DNA from: Sapria himalayana
Lineage: Eukaryota; Streptophyta; Magnoliopsida; Malpighiales; Rafflesiaceae
Reading direction: 5' to 3'
Assembly: GCA_029783825.1 (NCBI GenBank)
Contig: JAREIK010001461.1
Coordinates: forward strand, 285,808 to 349,807
Length of the DNA: 64,000 bases
The notes under the pieces are model-generated. The model was not told where the DNA came from. It searched no databases and was given only the letters and a program-made list of their open reading frames with translations. This document shows, one piece after another, positions 50,626 through 62,240 of this stretch. Within the stretch, counting starts at the first letter, position 1. Each line of letters starts with the position of its first letter. Position numbers and translations under genes: made by a program.

Positions 50626-50886
50626 CTAGCATTCAATGAAAAATTGAATCATGCAGTTTTTCTCAGAGATAGGTTCGCAGGTTTGATCCAACACCATGTT
50701 CTTCCCTTCAATATTAAGGATCAATACACTCACTGGAGCCTCTAAACATCTAACTCCAACCTCAATAGCTAACTCATTTTATTATTCCGAGACACCACAC
50801 TTGTGTGTCTCATTTTCCCTAATGAAGATGAATATTTTTTTCACCTTATCCAACAACTCAAACCAAGCAAAATGAGATGATGCCAT
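50626..50886 (-). pseudogene. Accessory ORF of CACTA D, conserved in A
   Basis: Minus-strand frame of 87 codons: MASSHFAWFELLDKVKK, IFIFIRENETHKCGVSE, two stops, NELAIEVGVRCLEAPVSV, LILNIEGKNMVLDQTCEPIS, ending FFIEC. It matches the A copy (6034-6288) codon for codon apart from two codons, including stops at the same place after CGVSE/CGISEL. No known domain is recognised. The text around LILN.EGKNMVLD looks like a folded protein core and not like repeat DNA. A second exon follows downstream on the minus strand. Host-gene capture or a lineage-specific transposon protein are both possible. Confidence 0.55.
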
Positions 50887-51080
50887 TAATTGAATAAATA
50901 CAAAAAAAGATACACAAACTGATTATCAACTTGTTTTTTTAAACAAGCTTACTAACACATGGAAATAATAGACACTTGATGTGAGGTGATAACAGAGAGA
51001 AGTAGTAAATTCAAATGAGAATCAGCTGAACAAACAACTGGACCAAAATGAAAGAAAAAGAAGGGATCTTAGCCTGTCCA

Positions 51081-51266
51081 TCATCCACCCGTGTTGTTGT
51101 AGTTGAGCAACATCAACAATATCAAATTGGCCACCTTAATAAACAAACAAATACCAGCAACATGCACCACAACTGGAAGGTGGGCTACAGAAATTTGTGT
51201 TGGCTCACAGTAAAGGAAGTAATTTGGCATTCTTCTTGTCTCATCTGGTTCTCCTCTTCTTGGCAT
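51081..51266 (-). pseudogene. Unidentified frame upstream of the accessory ORF in D
   Basis: A 61-codon minus-strand frame beginning MPRRGEPDETRRMPNYF and continuing LPVVVHVAGICLF. Its 3' part (CTCAACTACAACAACACGGG) is still recognisable in A near 5813-5835, but the start is not. It may be a leader exon. The product is unknown and the coding status doubtful. Confidence 0.3.
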
Positions 51267-51290
51267 AGGCTCAAGCTATATCAATTTTAA

Positions 51291-53540
51291 GGGCAACCTT
51301 CTAGGTTTTGTAATTTCAAATACACATATATATCCATACATTTAATATTATGTTAACAATTAAAAAAATAATAAACACTCGATAATCAAAAAGTCATACA
51401 ACTAAAATTCTTATATAATGGACAATAATAATTAGTGCAGCTCAAATTGAGTAATCTCATCAAACGTATCCAAAATAAAAAAAATCAACAATAATAATAT
51501 ATTCTCTCAACACATGTTCATATATAAATCTCTATCTCCTTAAATGTCATTATGTTTTACATTTTTCAAAAGACTAAATCGACTCTCTTATAAATAACAA
51601 ATTATGATGGATTTACTATCAAAACTAAGAGGAGCTCAAATAGAGTGTAAGTGAGAAACAAGTGCAATATATTCATCAACCTCGAAATAGATCTCAATCT
51701 TTCATAGATTTTTCACTTATCAAAGTATATTAAATACAACATTATATAAATTTATTATAAAAAATTTATTAAAGTAATTATACATATAATATATGTAATA
51801 TAAAATTAGATAATTACAAGATATTTGAACTTTTTTATGATACTCACATATCTAATAGATTCAAAATTATATCTTTGGTGAAATAGAGTTAATCTTTTAT
51901 GAGCATATGTTATCTTTATTCCAAAAAAAATATACAAATATACAAAAGTCTTACATTTCAACTTTCATAGAAATGAAATATAAATTAGATTCAAATGTAA
52001 TAACTTTAAGGGAAAATAATTGCATAGATTGTATCAATCTATGCTCATGGAAAATAGATCAATAATATAAGCTTTTCATCGGTAACAAACAAAACTTATC
52101 TTGTAAATAAAAATAATCAAGTAATTATTTTATATGAACCTCATCAAAATTATCATAAAAAATATTTATTCACAACAAATTATAATAAGAACCTATAAGA
52201 GGCGATTAAAGAAAGAGGAAATCAAAATAAGATCATTTAACTACTAGATATAAAAATTAAAATAACAAAACTCATGTATCATTGCATAACACTTCACAAG
52301 CAAGAAAGCCTTTAGTTGAACTTCATTCTCATCAAAAATATACTTGTTATTGAATAATTATAAAAACTAATCACAAGTATTAAAACAAAAATAATTATCC
52401 AATACTTTTGAGTGATGATAAGTATATCATTTATTATGACTTGTCATTCTAAATGAGAAACTATTTCAAACAATAGTTTAATATGACTTCAAATGAATAA
52501 GAAAAAAATATTAATACACAAAATAAATAAATATGAATAAAAAAGTATTCTATCAAGTGGAAGTTAATACTAAAATGTATTTGTTTATTTTGGAAAATAT
52601 TCAAAAGATAAGATCAAAAAAGTCGATTGAATTGAATAATTTTTAGTCATAATCAATAAAACAGTGAAAAAGCCGAGTATGTCAAGAGATCTTTCACTAA
52701 GGAACTTAGACATTTGAAAGTAAATTTGCCATGGATGAGTGGAAATCTCTTGATTTGGAAAACTCTATTTCTTCAAATATTAGTGCGATGTTTAAAAAGG
52801 CATCTTAAGTATAAAGGAATCACATAATAAAAAAATTCTTCAATCTCCCAAAAGCTCAATTTAACTTCTTGGAAGGTGACTAAAGTGGGTAACTATTATA
52901 TAAATCATGTATTATTGGAGTACTTGATCTTTAAAGATTGTTTCATTCAATGGGCTAGGGGTGAATTTTTCGTGAAGGGAGGGCAGATAAAATGAAAAGA
53001 TAAATTAATTTTCATTAATTTACGAGAACTAATATATATATATATATATGTATGTAAAAACAAAAATATATATGATTGAGAGAGTTCACATGTCAGGTGG
53101 TCTCCTACAATGTAACAAGAAAGAAAATAAATAAATAATATAAATATAGACACTAAATTAAATCTCAACTATCTCCTTCATAATATTGCATACATGCATT
53201 GAATATCAAAATTAGAAGATATGAAAAAAACTTACAATCATCCAAGTGTATTCATGATGATGTCTACAATAATTTTACTAATAAATATATTCACTAATAA
53301 CATGTCGAATTGTCTAAATATCACATTAAAATATTATCAACTACGAATTGATAAACACATCTCTAAAAAGTAACTAATATACTAAAACACACAAGGAATT
53401 AATAACATAACTATATGCACTGAAGCTAGAATCAACAATATGCCCATATAGTATATCTTAGAATTGTGTTCATATTAGTGTATGTTGGAAAATCTAATAT
53501 GTAACTAAAAATACTATGAGTGAAAATAATATTTGATCTA
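51291..53540. other. AT-rich DNA, no gene recognised
   Basis: No domain, terminus or array was identified. It may include the interior and lost 5' part of CACTA D. A short TA run occurs at 53033-53048. Confidence 0.45.
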
Positions 53541-54060
53541 GTTTGTTGTGATTTACAATTGTTTCTTTCTTTTATTTTATTTTTTCTTGCATATGTATAA
53601 GAGCATTCAACCTATGGGATAACATAATTCGATTAGTCCCTTATATAAGGGATTAGCTTGTACACATTTTGTTATGCGATTTTTCAAATAATCTTCTTTT
53701 ATTTTGCATTGTTTCTCAACATAGTATCAAAGCCAAAATCTTATAGAATACAAATTCTTGAGTGAGTGGCTTGCATTTTGAATGTGCAGAAACATTTAAT
53801 ATTTTATTACAATATAACAAAAAATAATTTTTGAAATTATATGATAAAAAGTTGGACATATTTCTCAAATACTCTTTTTTTATTTTGCATTGTTTCTCAG
53901 CATGGTATCAATACAAAAATCTTATAGAATACAAATTTTGAGTGTGTGGCTTGAATTTTCAATGTGCAAACACTTTTAATATTTATTACAATATAACAAA
54001 AATTTATTCTTGAAATTATATGATAAAAAAGTTGGATATATTTCTCATTAAAATATAAAA
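53541..54060 (+). mobile_element. Copia-type LTR end with duplicated primer-binding site
   Basis: The text GCATTGTTTCTCAACA at 53706-53721 is followed by TAGTATCAAAGCC, a close match to the initiator-Met primer-binding site TGGTATCAGAGCC. The whole block recurs about 181 bp later: GCATTGTTTCTCAGCA, then TGGTATCAATAC at 53903. The text after each site (AAAATCTTATAGAATACAAA, then GTGTGGCTTG) is also shared, so this is a two-copy tandem of the LTR/leader junction. No gag-pol is visible. A decayed copia element is the best reading. Confidence 0.6.
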
Positions 54061-55100
54061 ATTTAAAATCTTGTTCAAATTTTAGTAAAGATCTCAACTA
54101 ATTATCAGCCTAAAATTTTTTATCATCAATTATTAGTTATATATACAAAAAATATCAAAGATGAAGTGCATCCAATAATAATTATACCAAACATAAATTA
54201 TAAGGGTCTAATGCACCATTTTTTTTTGTAAATTATTTAACATATCTTCTTAGATGACTCATCTAGTACTCCAGTACTAGTTTTAAAGTTATATATTTTT
54301 TAAAATATTTATATTTGACTAGATTTTATTTCTCATTTAGTATTTTTTTTATCTATCATATTAGAATTTGTCCATACAATTTAAGTGTGACTATTAATAC
54401 GAAATATTTTGCTTACTTGAGGAAAGACACTAGAGAAGAAAGGTTTCTCTACATCATTTAAAATTTTTAGTTCATTATATAAAGATCGTACTTAGTGTAC
54501 AAGCCTTCTATTTTAGCATAAGGTCTGGGAGAAGTTCATATATCAATGTCTTACCATCAAAATTTAAAGAATACATATGATAAGTCTCGAACCCAATACC
54601 TTGGACAAAGATGCTTATATTGAAAAAAGACATGACCTCCAACAAATACAAATAATAAAAAAATTTCACAAATGATTAGTCATCTTAGTAATATTCGCAT
54701 ACAAATATTTTAAATTCAAAATTCTTATAAGATTTGGTGCATTAATATTTATGCAGCTACATACAAAATTTAATTCATTATATGGATCAAATGTATTATC
54801 TATAATATTTAATTAACTAAAATTTATGTTAAGTTTTACTAGGAAAGAATTACAAAACTCAAAAATACGTAAGAAAAGAACGAATAGAGTAATTAAATTA
54901 AATAATAAAATATATATTAATCTAATGATGCATAGCATTTATTAGATAAAATATTATTAATTAGTATATGTCTTTATAAGTTTAAGCAATTGAGCTTATG
55001 AATTATAAGAAATATAATATATAATACATAAAATTCTCACTTAACACATAATTTATGAGATGTTAATAACTTAATTATCTTACCCATAAAAATCAAAGAG
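54061..55100. other. AT-rich DNA, no gene recognised
   Basis: Nothing recognised. Possibly decayed retroelement interior. Confidence 0.4.
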
Positions 55101-55109
55101 ATTTCATAT

Positions 55110-55515
55110 ATAGTTCTCAAATGGGCGAGGCGGCCCAGTCCCGACCCAAAGCCGAGCACGATACGGTGTAGTGCTAAGCCCGAGCCCGTGCCAGGCAAAC
55201 CCTGGGTATGAGTCATGTCGTGTAGTGCCGAGAGTTTTTGGCCCACGTGACATGCCAGGCACTTGGGCACGGCACAGATGATCATGCACCGAGCGATGCC
55301 TGACATGGGGATGACATGGTGATGGCCGACTGGGGACGGTGGCATGACAGCACAGTGCAAGAAACCCTAATTTTATAAAAATTCGACCGATCTGACCTGA
55401 ACCAACCAACCTGAACCTAGGTAATGTTTGGGCCGCGGGCCCATGCCAGGCTTGCCCTCCAAGAAACTGTGACGTGCTTGGCATGGCACCCCAATGTGTT
55501 TGGGCCCAAAAATTT
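55110..55515. mobile_element. GC-rich hAT-like remnant
   Basis: A sharply GC-richer block with GGCGAGGCGGCCCAGTCC, AAGCCCGAGCCCGTGCCAGG and GGGCCGCGGGCCCATGCC. The style and words match the insertion at 6583-7058, including the CGGCACG/GGCCCG alphabet and the ATTTTTATAAAATTAGGG-like centre. The outer GGTGTCAAA termini are not clear here, so ends are approximate. Minus-strand frames of 107 and 126 codons across it come from composition only. Confidence 0.5.
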
Positions 55516-56339
55516 CATCTAATTAGTTTCGAACAAGAGACCTATAGCTTTTAAATAATGATATATAATTTTCATCTTAAAAAAATATTTTGCTACCTAC
55601 AAAACACACAACCACTATTGTATGGTATAATTGTTGTTTTCTAATTTATATTAAACATGCTTAGTGATGAATTAGCCATTTTAACAAAATAATTGGGTCA
55701 GTTTATTAGGTCATGAGTGATGAGTGCCCAAAAACAACTCATGCCAAGGACCAAAGTAGCTATGCACATGCCACATTGTCATGGGTAATGAGTCACAATT
55801 GTTTGACCATGACCCTAGCACAAACAATGCTTGGGCAAGAGTACTGGGTCACAAGTAGCTCATTGGGCTAGCCCACACCCAACCACAAATGGCATATGGG
55901 GCCACTAAATGAAGCTCAGTAAAACCCACGGTATCATGCCATACATGATCATGCCATGTTGAACTAGTTAGAGACACATATCCCCGATAAAATGCTCATA
56001 AGACTTCCATAAGGACTGTGTCACTTCATCAAAACTCTAGAATTGTGATACAAGACCTGACATCCATAGTCAATGACAAATGGTGAAAACATATAGAATC
56101 TATGATTAATCAAAGGTACTATATTACACAATATATTTTTAATTATTTATTTAATACATGAAAACAAGAATACATAACAATTATTTTGGAGCATTCATTT
56201 TTACTATGATCATTATTTTCCTCGTAACTTAAGCACAAAACATGAATCCAAACAAAAAAAAATCTCAAAAATTCTCATATAATTATTTATATCTAACCTG
56301 AAAATAATAAAAGTTAAGGAAATATCAACATATGCTTAC
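55516..56339. other. Unrecognised repeat-like DNA
   Basis: Phrases built on GGTCATGAGTGATGAGTG, CATGGGTAATGAGTCAC and GGGTCACAAGTAGCTC recur between 55690 and 55870. It may be an extension of the neighbouring element or a separate one. No coding signal. Confidence 0.35.
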
Positions 56340-57299
56340 CTTGCAATCCGAATCAGTTACCACAAACTATCCCAATGGTAAAGCAGCTTTCCTTTGGCTC
56401 TTAGGGCAACATGACCTATTTATCAGTAAAACCTTTATAGAATTATTAAAAGCAAATTTAAATATCAAAATTATAGTAAATCAAAATAAATACAAATAGT
56501 AACTTTAGATAATGATATAAAAATATAATTTGATCAGATACATAATGAAAAGAGATTCAATTTTTCACAAAATGCTACAAATGGAAGGACCTAAGCAAAC
56601 TGATAACAAGCTACAATGTCCCAACAGATAGAACTTCTTTCTTAATGTTTGGAGATGAATGAACCAAATTTCCAATCACACCTACCTACAACAACAAAAA
56701 TAATTGGTCCAAATAAGAAAACAAAGGCCAAGATCAAAATTTCAGACTAGTGATAACTAAAAAATTAATTGAGATGTCAATTTTTAAGTAAAGTAACGCA
56801 CTTCATAATGTATAACAGCATCTTCTGAGCACAACATTAAGATGATAATAGGAAGAGCATTGCACTCGATAATCTGAAAAGTCAAAAAATGCATTATTTT
56901 CCCATGGCAAAGTAAATGATAAAAAATCAGGAATCACAATAAGGAACATTACGTGATTTTTATTCTGGTCATTCTTGCAAGCTAATGTTCTTAGTGCCCC
57001 TTCAGATGCCCTTTAAACTTTAACGTCAAAGAAATCCAACAATTCAACTAGAGGTGGTATCCTAACATTCATCCTGAAAAATAACTCATTAATAGAAAGC
57101 ATTGTGTACATTGCCAAAGCAATTGCATTAAAAATAAAAACCTAATATAAGTTTTGATGTTGCTATTCTCATGGGCAAGGTTTGTGATTGCATCAGCTGC
57201 CCATCTTAGGATGCTATTCACTACCCAATAAGTAGATCCATCTCGGTGTAGGTGGCAAAGTACATGAGTCAATAATAAGCTGCTAATGTTCTGGCTATT
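56340..57299 (-). pseudogene. ARM-repeat gene fragment (ARIA/ABAP1 type), five exons
   Basis: Five exons on the minus strand keep AG/GT borders. Exon a (57299 to about 57145): LHRDGSTYWVVNSILRWAAD, AITNLAHENSNIKT. Exon b (57073-56953): IPPLVELLDFFDVKV, stop, GALRTLACKNDQNKNH. Exon c (56873-56803): ECNALPIIILMLCSEDAVIH. Exon d (56685-56591): VGVIGNLVHSSPNIKKEVLS. Exon e (56415-56340): SCCPKSQRKAALPLG, stop, FVVTDSDCK. Exons d and e join in frame across the intron (LLR-SCC). These are consecutive armadillo repeats of the plant ARM-BTB protein that binds ABF2 and acts in ABA and cell-cycle control. The BTB end and the first repeats are missing and at least three stops interrupt it. Unspliced structure means genomic capture or truncation, not retrocopying. 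Confidence 0.85.
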
Positions 57300-57540
57300 C
57301 TACAAAAAATGGTAAATGTTAATGAGTGTAACATGTAATCACAGCACAAAGAATAGTCAGGAATGGAATGCTGTAATAGCTTACAAGTCAAACAACTAAA
57401 GCCATATAATTTGTGAGACACTTCATTGTTCATGGATTTTGGACTCAAAAGTTTCTCACAAATTTTATTGAACCCATTCTTAACTAATATTACCATATTG
57501 ATATTACATAAAAATGAACAATATATTAATTAATACTAAT

Positions 57541-57740
57541 TATTATAGTTTATAATCATATCTTTTGTGTTTTTTACTTATTTTATTATTTTATGTTATT
57601 ATTGATGGAAGCACCTAACATCTAGACTGCTTCAATTCATTGGCCCATTATATTATATGAGAGGATTGCTTGTAATTTTTTACTATGTGTTTTTCATCAA
57701 GTTTTATGTTTGGCATAGAATTATGCATAGTATCAAAGCC
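57541..57740 (+). mobile_element. Copia-type LTR end with primer-binding site
   Basis: AT-rich LTR-like text ends GGCATAGAATTATGCA at 57727 and is followed by TAGTATCAAAGCC (57728-57740), the same primer-binding-site variant as at 53722. Downstream text AAAACTCTAAGGAAATCAAA resembles the leader after the other copy. No coding region follows, so it is a remnant. Confidence 0.6.
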
Positions 57741-58055
57741 AAAACTCTAAGGAAATCAAACCTTGAGTCATGTAAGAGTTCAAAATCTTAAAAATGAGAG
57801 AACATACATTGTGCCAACACAGGGGACATGGGCGTACATGCTGTAGTAACGCCCCATATACTGCCATCACATACTATGTGGGATGAGCATCTACTCAATA
57901 AAGAGGATATTGCATGGTTATGCATGATAAGAGAGTTTGTGCATGGTAGTAGGCACCTCAATTGCACAATAGGCATTATAGTCGTGGAGTAATGTTTTTG
58001 TTGACAGCGTGCATGCTAATATGGCACAACAATAGGCACTTCAATTATATAATTA
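57741..58055. other. Unrecognised DNA between copia remnant and CACTA E
   Basis: No gene. The phrase AATAGGCACTTCAATTATAT near 58031 echoes TAGGCACCTCAATTGCACAA near 57950. Confidence 0.35.
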
Positions 58056-58860
58056 CACTACTAAAATTTACTGAATTATCGACTAATTTTTAGGTCGCTA
58101 ATTTCGATTTTTTTTGGTTGGAAACCAAATAGCAACCATTTACCTTCCAAAATCATTGGTCGTAATTCTGCTCGTCGCTAAATTTTTTAACGATAAAAAA
58201 TCAGTAGATCGGTAAATTACCGACCATTTACCAATCTTCAACCGACAAACATTTACCGACTATATTCCTACAATTTTCTGACCAAATTAATTACGTCAGT
58301 AAATGGTCTCTAAATGGTCGGTAATTAATGACCATTTACAGACCATTCACCGACAAATAATTACTGACTAAATTCCAACTATTTTCTGACCAAAAGCACT
58401 TAGTCATTTTATGGGCTCAAATGGTCGGTAATAACTAATCATTTTGAGGCCAATTACCAACAACCAATATTCGATGATATTCTGACCATTTTCTGACCAA
58501 AAACATTAGGTTGGTAAATGGTCTCCAAATTGTCGGTAATTACCTACAATTTACAAATCATTTACCGAAAAATAATTTCCAACTATATTCCAACCATTTC
58601 CCAATATATTCCAACCATTTTCTGACCAAAAGAATTAGGTCAGTAAATGGTCACAAAACAGTCGGTAATAACCTAAAAAATTGAGACAAAAATTGACCAA
58701 AAATCTTTTAAAATCATTGGTAGGTAATTGATCTCTAAAAATATTACCGACCATTTGGTAATCATTTACCGATCATTAATATTAAAAAATTTTGGTCGGT
58801 TTTGGTCGCAATTTGGTCAGTAATTACCAACCAAATTTTTTTTTTGCAGTTTTTCCTGCA
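58056..58860. repeat. Subterminal repeats of CACTA E (GGTCGGTAAATGG)
   Basis: Motifs GGTCGGTAA, TTACCGACCA, ACCATTTAC and TTTTCTGACCAAA alternate on both strands. The word TTTTCTGACCAAA starts near 58274, 58382, 58489 and 58618, giving a unit of 107-129 bp. Likely binding sites for E's own DNA-binding protein, by analogy with En/Spm. Confidence 0.85.
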
Positions 58861-59459
58861 GTTGCTGCAGAAACTGGAACATATAATACATAAAAAATCC
58901 AATTAAGTTCTAGTTTTGATGTAGTTGCTACAGAAACATATACATATAACACGACAAAAAAATCCAATTAACTCCAGCAAAACAACTATATATACTCCAT
59001 ATATATATTAAAAACATCAAGAGAAAATAAAAAAAATAAAATCTAAAATCAAAGTTAAGGCATTGAAAAAAAATGTGTGCAATACACTTAATCATCCAAC
59101 CTAGTATCATAATCATTATGCTGTGACATTTCTGGTCCACACGGTGAGATGTCGGTACTAGGGTAGACCTGCCTTCTACTGCTAGTCTTGATGTGGGTAT
59201 GTAGGTGCTACTATAGGTGATGGAGTAGTTGTGGTAGCTAGAGCATTACACCGAATAATATGAGGGTAGATCATTAGGGTTGAACTACAATCCTCCTTCC
59301 GAAAACATCTTTGTAAGCCAGTCAAAATGCATACGCAACTCATCCCTATCATCCTTATAGTCAATCATATGTCACTCGGTATCGGCCTACTGAAATAGTA
59401 TCGAAATTTGCATCAAGTCCTGAAATTCCTCCATCTTCGAGAACAAATTAAAAACTGGT
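58861..59459 (-). other. 3' non-coding part of CACTA E
   Basis: A short duplication flanks GTTGCTGCAGAAAC (58861) and GTTGCTACAGAAAC (58923), each followed by AT-rich text and CCAATTAA. No coding feature is recognised. Confidence 0.4.
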
Positions 59460-60860
59460 CCTAAAAATTCAGCTTTACAGTCTAGTTGTCTTTGCAAGTA
59501 GAATGATGATATCGTCAAACCAATGTCATAGACGGGCATCTTCTCCTTGCCATCAACAGCCACATACCAATTTGATTCGTATCAACTGGTGGAGCTGATG
59601 AATGAGAACTACCTGTTGCACCATAACATGAACTTGAAGTAGACTATGAATACTTTTGAGTCGCAGCAGCTAACATTTTCTCATATCTCTCCCAATAAAA
59701 ATCTACGAAAAGTATTTCAATTTATATTCAAACAAAAAAAAAGAAAAATTAATTTTTTTATATAAACTTACATTTGCTGCATGAGATCTCTGATCAACGA
59801 AAGTCTGATCATCATGAGCCTTCGTGTGCATGTATCTCAATAAGTGAGGAGCATTGGACTTCTTACCCGTTTTGCATGTCTATAATTACACACAATACAT
59901 ACGTTAATTATATTGAAAAAAAATTCTTAATGAGAAATGAAATTTAGGTATAATTGAACACAATTCACAAAGTAATAACATAAAAAAGTATAAATTAGAA
60001 ATAATACCAATGCTCGTTCATGCTCACGCATAGAGCAAGATCTACAAGTGTGTGTAGACATGCCACTACCCTTTCTAGCCAGCTCTGAGTGACGATTGCC
60101 ACTCTTTTTATCAACCTCTTCCTATAATCAAATGTTCCAACAGCTCCTCCACTCCTTGAAAACATGATCCGGAACACTCGAATCTTTTTCTTTCTTCTTC
60201 AACCATTTATCTATGATCTCATACATGGTCTCTTTATACCAACTGCCAGCATGTTTGTAGAATACACTTTTGATCGCCTCCTTTGGCTGTGTCTACCTAT
60301 AAACTTTCTGCATCCATAAATAAACAATTTTTAATCAATGAACAAAAGAATAATAAAAAATGTAAACATTTTTAGGTAGTAATATTTACCTTAAATTCTC
60401 TCCAAATCATCAATTGGTCTCTATGTTTGAGTGACTTCCAATTATGTCCATTAGGTTTAAAGGACTTTCTCAAATTGACCTTAGAACCCTAGAAATGGAA
60501 CAAGATGGCTCTAACTTCATTATGCAATAAAAATTTATTAGCAAGTAAGAAATAAAATAAAAATTGATGAATAATTTGTTAAGTTTTATATCTTATGGAT
60601 TATCAATTGTCTGATCAAATTGAGCAATAGGGAGTATCTCATCAGTATGGTACGCTAAGGAAAACTCTCCAACATCTCCATCCTCTCCCTCCTCTCTCTC
60701 CCTTGTCTTTTGATCATTCATCAAAATCTCAGGAATATTATGTGGATCAGTCAGTTGATGCTGCTACTATTGTACATTCACAACCATCTCTGTCTAATAT
60801 GACGTCTCATCCACCCATGACCCTCTACTAATTTCGAGCATACCTAAGGTCGTGCTGCCT
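59460..60860 (-). pseudogene. Transposase_24 gene of CACTA E, degenerate
   Basis: On the minus strand: IPEILMNDQKTRE (about 60730), LRKSFKPNGHNWKSLKHRDQ and LMIWREFK (60460-60390), KETMYEIIDKWLKKKEKD (about 60230), then EEVDKKSGNRHSELARKGSG, MSTHTCRSCSMREHERAL (60125-60005). This is the N-R-x-G-S-G-x-S-H-T-x-G-S core of the family with decayed residues. It continues KKSNAPHLLRYMHTKAHDDQ and TFVDQRS (59860-59770). Introns with AT-rich content separate the blocks. Frameshifts and stops are present, so no complete protein can be made. The divergence from B's gene fits the separate subterminal repeats. Confidence 0.8.
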
Positions 60861-61089
60861 ATACCATAACTCATACGACCTTTGCAATGTGCTGCCTCTA
60901 CCTCATCCACATGCCATATCGAAAAAAAATACATAAGAGAATGAAACTAAACAAAAATGATTAATAATTAAAATAACATAAAACACATTGCCTACTGATT
61001 CTCATCAGAATTATCCAAATCTAGTTTGTCTTATTCTTCATATGTAGTAACATGATTTTCAAACTCCTCTTCATCACTCGTTTCTTCCT

Positions 61090-61757
61090 CATAATAAATT
61101 AAATTTTAATCAACATCTACATCTCCACTAGTATCCATCTTAAAAGATGCGACTAAAAGGATGTCTTCATCCCCCACCACATCTTTGATTATAACAGCAA
61201 TACCAACATGGGTGAACCTCAGAAAAATTTATTAGGACATATAGATCAGCTGTAGTATATTAATAGTCTATTAGATACCATTTTCCTTCACCACCAATTG
61301 TTTTACCCGGAGTCTTGAAAATTTCAAACATATTATTATCCACATTGTCATAAAGATAAACTTCATTCCACTCTTCCTTAAGTGGAAAAGTTGGATCTCC
61401 TTCTTTGAAATAGAATGATGTGAATTTTGCAACCTCATCCATAATATAACCTATTGATATGGAACCATATACTTGAGCCTTATTCATTATTTTATGCTTT
61501 ATTTTCCTATAGTATCTACAAAAAGATTATTAAAAATTACAAGTCATTTTTTTGTATATAAAAATATATATTAGAAAAGAATTTATTTAGTGAATTAATA
61601 TTATCTTTCTAGATGATACATCCAATATAATGACAGGTCCAGCAATCCTAGCTTCATAAGCCAAAAGGACTAGAAGATATTCCATTGAGTCAGATAAACT
61701 AGGAGGAAAGATTTTTTAAAGATTACATAAGATAACATGAATTTGTTCATCCAGATT
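61090..61757 (-). pseudogene. DUF4218/DUF4216 part of TNP2-side gene of CACTA E
   Basis: From the F insertion leftward the minus strand reads NLDEQIHVILCNL, a stop, then KIFPPSLSDSMEYLLVLLAY, EARIAGPVIILDVSSRKI: the DUF4218 block. After an AT-rich intron-like gap it gives NKAQVYGSISIGYIMDEVAK, FTSFYFKEGDPTFP, then TTADLYVLINFSEVHP. It ends in an acidic tail (EEETSDEEEFENH). The 75-codon frame 61487-61260 is the best preserved part. The N-terminal TNP2 domain is not in the window. F inserted within this coding sequence. Confidence 0.8.
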
Positions 61758-61760
61758 CCT

Positions 61761-62240
61761 CACTACAAGAAAAATCCCATATAGATAGGGACAATTCCCT
61801 AGTTAAATGGGCATTTTTCATCACTAAATGGGATATAAAGAGAGATTAACAACAGATCAATTCCCTATCTAAAGTTATTGTCGCTAAAATTTAGCGAGGG
61901 AAAGTGTCCCTAGCTAAAAATTTAACGACAGAAAATCCCTAGCTAGAAAAAATAATTTTTCTAGCTAAATTAGCAAGATAAATGAGATTTTCCATTACTA
62001 AATAGATAATGATAGAATTATTCGGAAGCTATAGTGCTCATCGCTAAATATTAGCGTTGGAAATAGTCCCTAGCTAAATAAATTTAGCACCGAAAAAATC
62101 CCTTGCTAAAATAAAGATATCCCTAGCTAAATTAGCTAATAAAAATTCCCTAGCTAATTTAGCTAGGAATTTTTCCCTCAAATTTAGCATGGGATATTTC
62201 CCTAGCTAAATTTACTAGGGAATTTTCTCTAGCTATTTTA
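61761..62240. repeat. Subterminal repeats of CACTA F
   Basis: Dense CCCTAGCTAAAT, TTAGCGAGGGAA, GTCGCTAAAA and GCTAGGGAA words in both directions, more copies than in B between 62090 and 62235. Confidence 0.85.

Larger units (their letters stand above)
49499..51290 (-). mobile_element. CACTA element D, 3' part, inverted relative to A
   Basis: Starts CACTACAAGAAAAGCCC at 49499, with subterminal CTAGTGAAAATTCTCTAGC and GGGCTTTTTTCATCGC. The inverse matches the right end of A. Reading on the minus strand from 51290 it shows an unidentified frame (51266-51081), the accessory ORF (50886-50626), a second exon near 50460-50330 (KCLKLGDKLVVYALATGFSQ) and the tail of Transposase_24 (about 50160-50020). 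It lacks the hAT insertion seen in A. The other terminus was not found within the AT-rich DNA to the right. The three bases before the terminus are TAG. Confidence 0.8.
58056..61760 (-). mobile_element. CACTA element E, second family, interrupted by F
   Basis: The terminus CACTACTAAAATTTACTGAA at 58056 is followed by about 800 bp of subterminal repeats unlike those of A-D and F. Genes run on the minus strand in the usual CACTA order: DUF4218-type remnant (61757-61100), then Transposase_24 (about 60860-59460), then the 3' terminus. The TNP2 end lies beyond F or outside the window. F breaks E in the DUF4218 coding sequence at 61760/61761. E is older or at least present before F. Confidence 0.8.

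Noticed and set aside
51048..51290. An 80-codon plus-strand frame
   Set aside because: It is antisense to the CACTA D coding direction and has no protein-like conservation with A.
55037..55484. Minus-strand frames of 107 and 126 codons with normal-looking composition
   Set aside because: They lie wholly in a GC-rich hAT-like remnant and overlap each other in different phases. No domain is recognisable.
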